Positions 19,640 through 30,493 of a DNA stretch of 64,000 nt are shown one piece after another (positions within the stretch are counted from its first letter, which is position 1; each line of letters starts with the position of its first letter). The stretch is from Nemertoderma westbladi (lineage: Eukaryota; Xenacoelomorpha; Nemertodermatida; Nemertodermatidae), in the NCBI GenBank assembly GCA_032718475.1, contig JAUCBJ010002899.1:1-64000 (forward strand). The letters run 5' to 3'. Under the pieces are notes generated by a model. It was not told the origin of the DNA. It did no database searches and was given only the letters and a program-made list of their open reading frames with translations. The position numbers were made by a program, and so were the translations under genes.

Positions 19640-20457
19640 GCCATGGGCTGGAAAGGGTTAAAATATCGGGTATGACCATGCGTTGGTATTCGTGTGTTGT
19701 AACGTTGAGAGTTTCTAATGCTCGTAGATGTCTAGTAATGAATTTGCATTACCAACTTTATAAGAACCTCTGTGTAAATACTCTATGTGGTGAGCTCTTA
19801 TTATGCGATTTTTGTTCCCATATTCATCTTTCAATAAATCTAAAGCTACAGAATAATTACCCGCAGCTACTGGTAAACCGGCAACAATAGCTTTTGGTAT
19901 AGGACTTAAACTTTGTACGAGATATTGAAATTTTAGAACATCCGGTAATGCTGATTCATGAATGGCAGCTACAAAGGCATCATACCACCCAAAATATTCT
20001 AAGGGATTGCCGTTGAAAATTGGTGGTTTTAATTTGCCTAGTACGGATCTGGCATATGCTTGAGAATTTCCAAAGGTTTGATTGCTATTTAGCATGGTAT
20101 TTGATGAGAATGTGTTACCTAATTGTATCGTGGATGTAGGATCTACATTAGTAGTTATTGGTCTACCACGTAAATTAGACAGTTGTAACTCAGAAATTAA
20201 GTTAGACAGTTTTACCTCATAATCTGAAGCAGTCTGTGAGCCTTGATCCACGAAATCCGTTGTGCTGAGTTCCCATATGTCTCCGTTGATTTTGTCTAAC
20301 TGGTCTCTGTCTCGTTCGAGTGTGTTGATGTGTGCTTTGCTGGCCACCTCGTCGAGTTTGATGATATCTTGACCATTAATCGTGATGTAAACCTTGGTTG
20401 CTGCGCCTCGTCACCTCGAACACCTCGTATTTTGCCTTGCAACTGTGTTGTATCCAT
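19640..20457 (-). pseudogene. BEL/Pao gag N-terminal fragment
   Basis: Starts at ATG 20457. One frameshift near 20400 leads into the long frame 20347-19715, which contains the Pao gag core (PPIFNGNPLEYFGWYDAF, then KFQYLVQSL, AGLPVAAGNY, LKDEYGNKNRI). The frame breaks again near 19715, where the match continues in another frame to about 19640. Nothing after the gag core is present. It belongs to a different BEL lineage from the elements at 3.7 kb and 35 kb. Confidence 0.75.
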
Positions 20458-20583
20458 TGCGTATCTTTGTGTTGAGTGATTATGAGTTTTTATCGGGCGC
20501 CATAATGCGTAAATTAGTTTGACCAAAGTCAAATGAGTTTGTCATAAAGACAGGAAGTTTCAAATAAACAAAACTATCTCACA

Positions 20584-21063
20584 CAATGTTAAAAACCCTG
20601 AATATAACACGGGTGTACAAAATAACATACAAAATAATAACAACATCTATAGACCCGCACAGACTGATGTAGGTCTCTGTGATAACTCTACATTTAATAC
20701 TATGTTTAATAGTACAATAGCTCAGTAGTTGTACCCGCCCGTATGTTTAATAGTACTATAGCTCAGTAGTTGTACCCACGAATTAGCGCGTACTGAAGCG
20801 CGTCAGGCAATTAAAGTAGGTGAAATTATCAAATTTGATGGAAATGAGTTAAAATGGCTTCCATTTAGAGAATATGTGAAAGACAGTATATTCAGTTCAC
20901 CATTACCAAATAGTGAGAAACTGCTTTCTTAATAGACTGTTTAGAAAGCTATCCAAAGGAATTAGCGCAGAGGTACATTGGGCATCCTCAGGGAATAGAG
21001 GAGTTATGGAAATTATTACATGACAGATATGGAGATGAAGCGTCACTAGCCCAATATCTATAT
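20584..21063 (+). pseudogene. BEL gag, left part, split by a LINE
   Basis: The stretch matches the gag frame at 32570-33685 (minus): ARTEARQA, KVGEI, KF-G-E-KWLPF, EKL, GHPxG, DRYG. It contains a 41-bp tandem duplication (20701-20741 and 20742-20782), a stop near 20729 and a frame break near 20925. The frame ends at the LINE 3' tail and resumes at 23634. Upstream it abuts the opposite-strand gag relic, so two gag fragments lie head to head near 20520-20580. Confidence 0.75.
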
Positions 21064-23633
21064 CATAATAATAATAATAATAATAATAATTTATTTATAA
21101 CGCGCCTTTTAAGGGCAATAAATCAAGGCGCAGGTACGCGTACACAATTAGTTAATTACGTATTCTAACGAAAAGTAGTGTGTTTTCAGCCGCGACTTAA
21201 ACAATTCCACGGTGTGTGCACTGCGGACCGAATAAGGGAGAGCGTTCCATAAACGGGGCCCGGCAACTGAGAAAGCCCGCCTCCCGTAACTTTCTAGCCA
21301 ATAACGAGGCGCAACCAGAGTTAGTTCATCATCACCTGAACGCAGAGAACGATGAGGAATGTACCGGGTCAGCAAATTCTTTAAATAGCTCGGAGCGTAG
21401 CCATTGATACACTTATATACTATAAGTACAATCTTAAAGTCAATGCGTCGCAATACAGGCAACCAGTGGAGATATTTGAGCACAGGTTTAATATGTTCTC
21501 GTTTCTTTGTGCCTGTTAGTAGGCGCGCCGCAGAGTTCTGGACATATTGTAGTTTGTTTATATATTTGTCTGGCAATCCATAATATAACGAATTGTTATT
21601 GTCTAAAGAGCTGGTGCTAAATGCGTGGATTAGCGTTTCGAGGTCATGTTTTGCTAAAGACTGCCGTATTTTTGATAGATTTCGGATGTGGAAAAACGCA
21701 CTGCGAACAGTTAGAGATATTTGTTTACTGAACGTCATATAATGATCCATAGTAAAGCCGATATTGCGGGCATCGGTGCTGCAGCCCACCACGTCGTTAC
21801 CAATACGTATTTGTGGGTTGTCAACTGATGTGCCAAATCGCGACTGCAGTAGCAGCACTTTGGTTTTCTCGGAGTTCATCTTGAGCATATATGTGTACCA
21901 TTTAGGCAAGGACTGAATATCATTTAGGCAATCCTCAGTCACCTGAACTGCTGAATCAATATTTACAGATTTGAAACTGATATATATTTGAGTATCATCA
22001 GCATACAGATGGTATGATAAACCATGCTTTTTTATTACAGCAGATAAAGAGCGTGTATAAATTGTAAATAGTAGCGGCCCGAGCACAGAACCTTGTGGCA
22101 ATCCATACTTTAGGTCTCTGTATGTAGAATAATGACTACCAACACGAACTTGCTGTTTACGATCAGACAAATATGATTTGAACCATTTAAGTGCATTTCC
22201 AGTTATCCCTATATCAGACTTAAGAATTTCTAAGAGTTTCTCATGTTCAACCGTGTCGAACGCTGCACATAAATCCAAGAGAACAACTAGCACTGCTGAA
22301 CCTGAGTCGATGCTGCGGAGAATAGAATCATTTACTGAAAGAAGTGCTGTTTCTGTTCCGTGGTGGTGCCTGTATGCGCTTTGCATCGGCTCATGTAGGT
22401 TGTGAATATTCATATATTGAATCAGCTGGTTTGCGACGACCTTTTCTATTAATTTCGAAATGTAAAGCAAGTTGGAGACCGGCCTGAAGTTTTTAAGAAT
22501 TTCTGGGTCCAATTTTATCTTCTTAAGGACTGGTGTTAACACTGCCTCCTTAAACAGAGATGGAACTGTAACCATAGACAATGACATATTAATAATACAG
22601 GTAATAAGAGGCAGCAGCAGATTGATGGACAGCTTGACCAAGCTCATCGGCATCGGGTCGCGCGGACTCGTTTTAGATTTCGAGTTATTTATAAGTTCCT
22701 TCGTCTCCTCAGTGGAAATTTCACGGAAAGAGCTAAATCCTTGATCCGTAACCGTTGGGGTGTTAAAAGCCGCCGGGTCACCCAGTCCAATAGGGGGAGA
22801 TTTCGTTTCCGTCGGTGTCGCCATTCCCGCCAATGTCGGACGAACTAGTATAGGAATTGTTTCCGTATGAGCAACCGGCCCAATCGATTGGGCGTTTACT
22901 TCAGTCAGAACAGTGGGCCCAATCAATGGCCGAGAGCCTTGTTGAGGGTGTAATATATCTCTCCGTATACCTTCAATCTTTTTGTCGAAATAATCTCCGA
23001 ATACGTTAGCTAACTCCTCATCAGATTCTCATTCCGGTAGACAATTCTTCTTGCGATATAATAGTTTATTGATTACAGAATATAGCATCTTTTGGTTACC
23101 TGAATTATTTCTAATTATATCCCCATAGTAGGATTCCTTTGCAAAAACAATTGCATCTGAAACCACTTTGCACTGAGTTCTAAAAGCAATACAATCCACT
23201 GTAAGTCTAGTTTTATGGTATTTCCGTTCCAACCGCCGGCGCTTCCTCTTTTCCTTAGCTATGTCCTCACTATACCAGGCAGCCTTGATTTCTGTACGTA
23301 CATTCTTACATTTCTCCGGGGCATGTATATCCATGATGGTTGTAAGGGTATCATTATATAGTTGCACAACATCGTCAATATTGTTACTATATTGTGGCTG
23401 GCAACACAAAGAATTGCGCAAATCATTTGTGAAATCATCTAACTTGATATTTTTAATATTTCTATATGTGAAAGATTCTGTGGTCACCACAGGCTTCGAA
23501 AGATTCAGATTGAAATGAACTGCGTAGTGGTCGGACAGGCCAATGTCCCGAGCATACACATTCTTGTACATGTGAGACTCATCATTATGTGTAACTACTA
23601 AATCCAACGTATGGCCGTGTCTATGGGTCAGAA
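21064..23633 (-). mobile_element. 5'-truncated LINE (CR1/L2/Jockey type)
   Basis: A non-LTR retrotransposon inserted into the BEL gag. Reading on the minus strand it begins inside the endonuclease domain (GHTLDL, then GLSDHYAV) and runs through the reverse transcriptase to its 3' end. That end has a GC stem (21102-21108 paired with 21125-21131) and a TTA/ATT microsatellite tail (21066-21090). The missing 5' end and simple-repeat tail are typical of target-primed insertion. Confidence 0.85.
21148..23633 (-). pseudogene. LINE ORF2: endonuclease C-part and RT
   Basis: One frame from 23633 to 21148, broken by a single TGA near 23029. The N-terminal part carries the end of an AP endonuclease domain with the SDH motif, then a basic linker. 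The RT follows with NFRPVSNL, LLDLCAAFDTV, GLPQGSVLGPLLF and the catalytic YADD (YADDTQIY). The C-terminal part has the usual WNALPYSVR-type motif and ends at 21148. It lacks the 5' half of the endonuclease and any ORF1, so it cannot move by itself. Confidence 0.85.
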
Positions 23634-24143
23634 GCTAGTTAACCATAAACGTGTAATTACTACAGAAATGGTTAAGATTGTTGACGAGATTAGGGAGATT
23701 TGTAGACAGTTGGATTGGTTACATAAACACAAATATTATGATACCCCCTTTGTAGTTTGTATGTTTGGTTGTACGTTGCAGCCCTACCTAAGGGTAGTGT
23801 TTCTACACAATGGGATCGCAATGTACTAAATGCCAAACTTCGAGGTAAACCAGCTTTCTGTATGAAAGAATTCTTGGACTTCCTAGATTCTGAATCCTCA
23901 TTGCTGATGATTACACAACGACGCGAACGCAACATAGATCCAAAATCCGACAAAATATCCCCAACTAAATGTCGGGAGCGAGTTTATCAAACCGATCTAT
24001 CGACCTGTGAGGAGGAAGCTGAAGAAAGTGAAAGCTCATATCACATCTCGGATAACCAGAAACGCACATTACAACAACGTAAGGACTCCAGATCTCCCTC
24101 ACCTCGACGCAAGGGTCAAACGGATAGACCATCTCACGACTGA
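23634..24143 (+). pseudogene. BEL gag, right part, split by a LINE
   Basis: Continues the gag relic of 20584-21063. It has the match IREICRQLDWL, then in a shifted frame ALPKGSVSTQWD and a serine/arginine-rich stretch, parallel to the gag at 32600-31900 (minus). It keeps glutamine (CAG) where the minus-strand element has a TAA stop (32570), which shows that stop to be derived. It ends before the zinc knuckles. Confidence 0.7.
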
Positions 24144-24305
24144 ACTCCAATTCAGACTGTGAAAACACAACAATCGGAAATGAAACAACTGAAATCGATC
24201 ATTATATCAGTAACTTACAACACTGGCTGCTTATTATGTAGTAAAGAATATATAAAAAAATAATAGATTTGGGTTAATGGTCCCCTTCAAACTCAAGGCG
24301 GAGCA

Positions 24306-24645
24306 CGAAGCAACCTTTGTTTCTGCAACTTGTTTCTGAAACAAAAGTTGCAATAAGTTGTTGGGCACACTCAGAAACAGTGCGGAACAAAGTTTCTGTG
24401 TGTGAGGATTCCAGCAAGTAATTGCTGTAACATTTTAATAAAATTATATTCCCCTGCAGCTTCATTAAAAACCTTTATTACATCACATTTCAATGAATGG
24501 ACATGTTTAAATGTTTCAATTCAATGAATGGACATGTTATCTATATATTTTGAAATAATTAATATATTCTTGAGCAAAAAGTTTACTGGGTGTGAGGAGT
24601 CCAGCATCAAGCTTCAGAAACAAGTTTCAGAAACAATTTGCTACT
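24306..24645. mobile_element. possible MITE
   Basis: About 340 bp bounded by imperfect inverted ends of about 35 bp (24308-24343 and 24608-24643), both built from TTGTTTCTG-AACTTGTTTCTGAA. It has internal direct repeats (AATGAATGGACATGTT at about 24493 and 24523) and no coding frame. No clear target duplication was found. Confidence 0.4.
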
Positions 24646-24764
24646 TGAAAATCGATTCGGACCTGTAAATATACCACAGATTGCTGAATATAAATCCAAT
24701 GTGACTTCCGATGTAAGTCTATAATACAGTAGCTGTGGTCTGCTAAAATCTTAAGTTGGGTACC

Positions 24765-25919
24765 TGTTCGCGCTTTCAGACCTTTAGCAGTTTAACCTGC
24801 CAAATTTGGATGTCTTCTAGATTATAAATCGACTTTAGCCTATGACGAGTATTTGATACACTACATTAGCCAAAGCCAGTCTATGCGCGACCATTCACCC
24901 GCTGGATATACCCGGGAGACTGGATTCGGAAGCTTTGACCTTATTGCGGTGTAGGCCTACTGTATTATTCGACTGATCGTTAATATATAATTTCTGACAA
25001 ATATTATTCACTTTAGGGAAATATTAACAGTTCCTTTAGGACGTGGCGCTCTAAATATGTAAACAGAGTTATGACTTATACTAGACACAACGGGATGGCT
25101 ATGGATTCACGTATAAAGCGCATTCTTTAGGAGATGCTTTGTTATCTGTCACAATCATGCACACTACTGCACAATGCTGCACACCGATCTGCCGACCTTC
25201 ACTAATTTTAGTCACATATAAAGAGAACAGCAACCGATTCATGTAGTGCCTATTAAATAGCATTAGATTCACTCCAAAACCACTTTAATGTAAGTCGCAA
25301 TTGTTATATGTAACCGGTCTCTCTAACCTTCAGTATATCAAGAAGATTGGGGTTTTCTGATTATTTATAGATATTATCCAAATATAACAAGATTCCATCA
25401 ACTGATATAATTAATAACCGAATAAACCATAAATAGCAGTGAAATAATGCGGTGAAAGCATAATGCATATGTACTGAGTTGGTTTGATAACAGTTATACG
25501 TTTCTATGACCAAAGCCTACTAATGTTTGGCTAAAGCCTGAAACACAGTAACTCCAAAGCCGGTCTTCTGGCTGTGGACAAAATATACATACTGACTCAA
25601 TTCCTGAGTTTCTGTATACAATCTCCAACACAGAGTCAAAAAACGCTCTGATTGGTCGACCAAACAAAGAGAGAACAAGGAACAAAGAAATGCTACACGT
25701 GGACATATCAGCTGTTAGATGTCGTCATGGTAACTACACTGTATCAAGAGGATTTTGGCTTATTGCGACATAAGATCGCTAGTTATGTCCGCTAAAGTAC
25801 ACAGCTAGTTATGTCTGCTAAAGCACACATACAGAAGAAATGGCTCTTTATATCCACTAAAACACCTACAGAGTACTTTGCGGGGAAAATAACTAGCTAG
25901 ATCCGCAAAAGCCTTTACA
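24765..25919 (-). repeat. 3' LTR of the minus-strand BEL element
   Basis: 1155 bp with TG...CA ends on the minus strand (TGTAAAGG start at 25919, GCGCGAACA end at 24765). It is directly preceded on the minus strand by GGAGCGG (25926-25920), a likely polypurine primer. Confidence 0.9.
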
Positions 25920-25997
25920 CCGCTCCCAGAAAATGGGATTTAATTCTATAAAATATAAAAAATCACAGTTTCTAAAATATAAAAATACTCTAAACAG

Positions 25998-26249
25998 TTA
26001 GTTTTTCTTGCGTGGACGGCGTTTACGCAGTTTTTTGAGGCTAGCAAGAGTCCTTTTCTCTTTGGGGCAAGCCACTTTACTAGGAGGGCTATAACCCTTG
26101 GGTAAAGGGTGCAATACAATTGCATCTGAAGGTTTAGGGTTACGGTCGATGTCTCGTCCATTTCGATATGCTTCTCCTCGAGCTGATTTTCCTCCGCTTA
26201 TCGTTGGATGCGTTCGTCCAAAACTCTTGCAGAGAATAGGGTCATCCAA
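25998..26249 (-). CDS. accessory ORF 3, basic C-terminus
   Basis: 83 codons opening on TTG. Conserved with 1668-1952 (SARGEAYRNGRD, then LHPxPxxY, PPSKV and KEKRTLAS). It ends in KKLRKRRPRKK, strongly basic. Probably the last part of an element accessory gene lying just before the 3' LTR. The start or splice acceptor is not defined. Confidence 0.45.
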   Translation of the reverse strand: MDDPILCKSFGRTHPTISGGKSARGEAYRNGRDIDRNPKPSDAIVLHPLPKGYSPPSKVACPKEKRTLASLKKLRKRRPRKKN

Positions 26250-26443
26250 GTTCGATATCTTCTTAGAGATTCTGAATTTCCTGATCGAACTGAGATAAAG
26301 CTAATTCGTTTACCGCTTGGACTTGCTACTGCAATTTACGTTTCTCTAAACAATTGTAGGTTCATTTTCCGTTCTTTTGACGAATAGTGTCCAACGCGTT
26401 TCGTACAACTCTCTCCTCCGCCTCGGTGACAGGTTGTATCGGG

Positions 26444-26743
26444 TTAAACCGGGACGATGATACTGTTGAATGGCGATATTAGATGTCCGCATCCCAATCC
26501 GACTAGGTAAGATGGGCGAATATTTAGGGAGCCCACAACCGGAGTGCCACCGACTAACTGTTCGGGTAACACTAGATCTTTGAACAGTGAGGACAGTTCG
26601 GGAGGATCCGTGATACTATTAGGATCAAGAGTCTGAGGTCTAACTAGGGAATGAGGAGGTCTGATCAAGTATCCCGGAACTCTGATCATAGGTTTATTTA
26701 AGGATCGTTTGAATCGAGCGAGCGTAGGTGATACATCGAACAA
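26444..26743 (-). CDS. accessory ORF 2
   Basis: About 100 codons opening on TTG. The first two-thirds are conserved with 1194-1394 (KPMIRVPGYLIRPPHSL, SLFKDLVLP). It continues further than the plus-strand copy, with a hydrophobic glycine-containing tail. Upstream bases 26744-26880 match in a different frame, so the true protein may be spliced or the copy frameshifted. No family recognised. Confidence 0.4.
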   Translation of the reverse strand: MFDVSPTLARFKRSLNKPMIRVPGYLIRPPHSLVRPQTLDPNSITDPPELSSLFKDLVLPEQLVGGTPVVGSLNIRPSYLVGLGCGHLISPFNSIIVPV

Positions 26744-26909
26744 GTTTCGCTCGAAACTCCCATAAATATAGCGAGTAAAACCATGTTTAAAGCAACGTCG
26801 CTACGGATGTTTATGTCTTTCCGTTTGTTGGTTGGGTCTTGGGCATTCCTTGCAATAATACCAAAGACGCACGTCTTGGAGGAGAAACGCGGGTGATATT
26901 TATTCGGTT

Positions 26910-27356
26910 TTACAATGTTTCTCTCAAGAATTCCAAATATACGTTGGAGTTACCGCGCTTATCCGGTTCTTTGACGTCTTCTCTTTCGAGTCGATTTCGA
27001 ATAGAATTTTCGCATTCGATTCTCAATTTATTGTTCCGACTCCGCTGAGTAGGATATTTAAATATTACCATTTCCCTTTCGGTGTCGACATAGTCCATAT
27101 CGTGTAAATCGATAGGATGGCCAGTAGTTAAGAAGTCAATATACGTACCATTACGATGCGCATAGCGAGCGGTGAATTTTCTATAGTCCAATTCGCGCGT
27201 AAGTTGCTCCTGGGACATCGGCGGTTCGAGATAACGACCATCGTCCTCCGTAGTAGTTGGACTAGCGTCGCCGCGTATCAAGCTATCCACAAACGCTTGT
27301 AAAGGTAGAGTATATCGCTCCCTGATACCAAGATCATCTTCTATCAACTCAGTCAT
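26910..27356 (-). CDS. accessory ORF 1, 148 residues, intact
   Basis: ATG at 27356, stop at 26910. A second copy (622-1045) keeps the same start and stop, and a third fragment lies at 61484-61597, so this is a genuine coding unit of the element family. The sequence is hydrophilic and mixed charge, with LPLQAFVDSL near residue 17, PMSQEQLTRELDYRKF near 44 and GHPIDLH near 80. There is no signal peptide, membrane segment or cysteine cluster. I recognise no domain. The leader before the ATG is also conserved between copies. Confidence 0.6.
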   Translation of the reverse strand: MTELIEDDLGIRERYTLPLQAFVDSLIRGDASPTTTEDDGRYLEPPMSQEQLTRELDYRKFTARYAHRNGTYIDFLTTGHPIDLHDMDYVDTEREMVIFKYPTQRSRNNKLRIECENSIRNRLEREDVKEPDKRGNSNVYLEFLRETL

Positions 27357-28991
27357 ATCTGCTATATGAGTTTATCAATATTATAATTAGTTATAATTAG
27401 GCTAGCGGGCGTCGCTGCCTACCCCTCTCGGCCCCCGGACAGCGCAAGATCCTCAGCGCTGGTGTACTTTCGCCGATGTGCCTATCGCCAACGTAGTAGC
27501 TGCACAACGACCACAACAACCAGCGCGAGTCACTCCACCATCCGTCCCAAAGGCTGAGATTTACTTCAGGTTCTTACTGGAGAGTTAGGGCTACTTTCAC
27601 AATTGCGACTCGCTACTGTAAACACACTTTAGTAGTAACATTCACCTATAAACACACAAATTCCACACAACTGTCACAAATCGCACACATTCAGGCCATT
27701 TGTCCGTTAGTCAGTGCCTTCCAGAATGCCACGTTATTATTGGGTATCTTGGGATACCAGCAGTGTGCTATTTATTCCTTATGCCATTCAATGGGGCAAG
27801 CCTTTATTGTTCTTTTAACTCACTTCTAATTCTAGCGTGGTTGTTACCATGGTGACATTATGGAAAGCTAGCGGTAGAATTAGGGTAATTCCCATACATA
27901 CAGATCTGGGATGCTATTTAATAGTAATTCTTTAATTGTCAATATTTCTCTTTATACATGATTTTATGAATTTTATCGGCTATTGACTATATATTGGAGA
28001 TTCTCGCACACTAATATACTTAATAGGGTGAATCTCCGCTCCCATGATCTATTAATTTATGGAATTTTGGGAATGTTATAAATTGTATAAAAAAGACAAT
28101 TTATCAAATTCATTAAAAGATGAATTTAAATTTATTCCCGTAAATTTTATTATTTAATATTAAATAGACACAATTTTATTCCAGAACATGTCTGGGGACT
28201 GGGATCCTTGATTCTAGGAAATTGATCTTTTTAAGAATATCGGTAAGTGCTACGATATCTTAATAGACTAGAATTTTAAAGGATCTAAAATTTGACAGAT
28301 TTTATAAATATTAATAGTTAATATTTAGGATGGGCACCAGTTTATTCCAGAACTTGTCTGGGGACGTTAACCACTGATTCTAGAATTTTGTCTTTCAAGT
28401 ATATCGGTGGGTGCCGCGATATCTTAATCGACTAGAATTGCAGATGGTCAAAGGGTTTAACAGATTTATTTTGCGTTATACGCTACTGTTAAAGGGACAT
28501 CACGCTACTATATGTATTATTTAATATACGGTATGAGAGCAATATCGCACGAAGCAATGTCAGTGAGAAGAGGCAAGTCGTTTCCAAGGTCTACCCAGAG
28601 CTTGGTTTAGCCGAGACACGAGGATCTGAATTTTGCATTCCTAATACTCTACTTACCAATAATACTTGAATATAGTAGGAGCTTTATTGTACTTTAATAA
28701 GTACGGACATTTCATCTTACTGTAGTCACGTATTTATAATGTAATACGGACAGTAAGGAAAGAGAAAATAATTATTTCTCGCTGTCGCACTAAATATATA
28801 ATATATAAGTAATTAAGTAATAAACACTAATATACATTGCTCTAATCTACTAAATAATCGCTAAAATAACATTATACTAAATAAAATTAAAGAAAACGAT
28901 TATAATAAAATTACATAATAATACATACATAAATATAAAATAATAAAAACAAATATAAAATAATATAGTCATACACCCACTCCAGACGATG
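27357..28991 (-). other. AT-rich non-coding stretch with tandem repeat
   Basis: No gene seen. 27357-27965 is shared with 1-621. Two diverged tandem copies of a 166-bp unit start at 28175 and 28341 (both begin TTTATTCCAGAAC). 28780-28980 is very AT-rich. The integrase expected here in an intact element is absent. Confidence 0.5.
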
Positions 28992-30180
28992 TTACGTTGG
29001 GGAGTCCCTAGATGTTTGTTGGATTAGGGAGGTGGTCGTGGGAAGAGTATCTTGCCTTCCATAGTTTCCGGACAGTTCTCGGTCTCTTTCCAGTAAACAT
29101 AAACGACCAACTGGGCGATTGAGCTGCTGTGTCTCGAAGACAATTCCAGGTTTCCTCTTCGTCCTGGAATAGTGACAATAGAAACATCGCTTCAAATACA
29201 CGACAGCCTTACAAAGCCGATTCCAGGATCTATAGTGGTCCATCGCTCCCGGCAGGAGAGGTGAGAGTCCCAGCGAGACGTCTGGTGTTCCAGATCTCCA
29301 GTCTCTCTCTCTGATCTCCACAACAGATCGGTTCGCGGTGGGGGAGTTTAGATCCACAGCGTCGTCCCTGGCAATGTGTAATACAGACAGATCTATCACG
29401 GGTTTAAATAACCTTGATTTACTCATCCGGGTTTTAGGTTTGACTTTCTCCGCTCCCTTGGCTTGTCTAATCTCAGCCGTGGTAAGATGGGGAGGCCATT
29501 CATCTTCTTTACTTAAGAAGTCGGGTCCACCTAACCAGTTTGGAGTATCTGTCAGTTCTTGAGGAGTTGCTCCTCTGGAAGCGATGTCGGCTAGATTAAT
29601 CGTCTCGGGGCAATATCTCCATTGATCTACATTTGAGTTAATATCATCATTATCTGAGGAGTATGGTGTTCCCTCAGTTGGGTCGTCAACTTCACTGCTC
29701 TCCACTTCCCATTCACTTAATTGATATACTTGTTCTTTTGGTAATCTTTCCATAAGAGTTCTACGGGAAGGGCCAGTAAAGTACCAACCTACTCTAGTTC
29801 TTCCCGCATAGGCTTGTAGTGGTTGCGGTTGAGCAGACCATTTCTCCAATGTCTCAAGCGCCTCATGCGCATTTTGGCTGATGAGTATTTGCACTCCAGG
29901 GTAGTCTGTGTTGAATCTAGGTATATTAAGCTGCTGGGTGGAATCGTCCTCATCCCAGTTATAAGGTTCTACTTGGCTGGTAGCGAAGTTCTTTATCGCC
30001 ACCATTTTTACTGACCTTATACTGTGTTCTCCTAGTTCATCCTGGGGGGTGGACAATGCGCCTACATAGTAGTCTGTAGCTACTGTAGATTTCCAAACCT
30101 GCATAATTCCTGAAAGGTTCAACTTAGTTCGGAACTTGGGTTGTCCATCAAAGATGTCTTCTGCTAGTTCTTTGTTCTTT
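28992..30180 (-). pseudogene. duplicated protease/RNase H remnant
   Basis: Second copy of the segment at 30494-31500. It starts inside the protease (just after the active-site stretch, at KELAEDIF) and runs through GRTRVGWYxTGP. It then jumps, by the same deletion as the first copy, to the end of RNase H (QWRYCPETINLADIASRG, GGPDFLS). It goes on into the RNase H-integrase linker and ends at 28992. RT and most of RNase H are missing. Confidence 0.8.
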
Positions 30181-30493
30181 CGGGAAATATCAACAGTTCC
30201 TTTAGGACGTGGCGCTCTAAGTATGTAAACAGAGTTATGACTTACACTAAACACAACGGGATGGCTAATGATTCACATATAAAGCGCATTCTTTAGGAGA
30301 TGCTTTGTTATCTATCACACTCATGCACACTACCGCACAATGCTGCACACTGATCTGCCGACCTTCACTAATTTGAATCATATATAAGGAGAACAGCAAC
30401 CGACACATGTAGGGCCTATGAAATAGCATTCAATTCACTCCAAAACCACTATAATGTAAGTCGCAATTGCTATATGTAACCGGTCTCTCTAAA
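30181..30493 (-). repeat. internal LTR fragment
   Basis: About 310 bp of LTR interior in the same orientation as the element, matching about 25020-25330, wedged between the two pol copies. One junction shares an AAAG microhomology between LTR and protease sequence, which suggests template switching. Confidence 0.85.
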
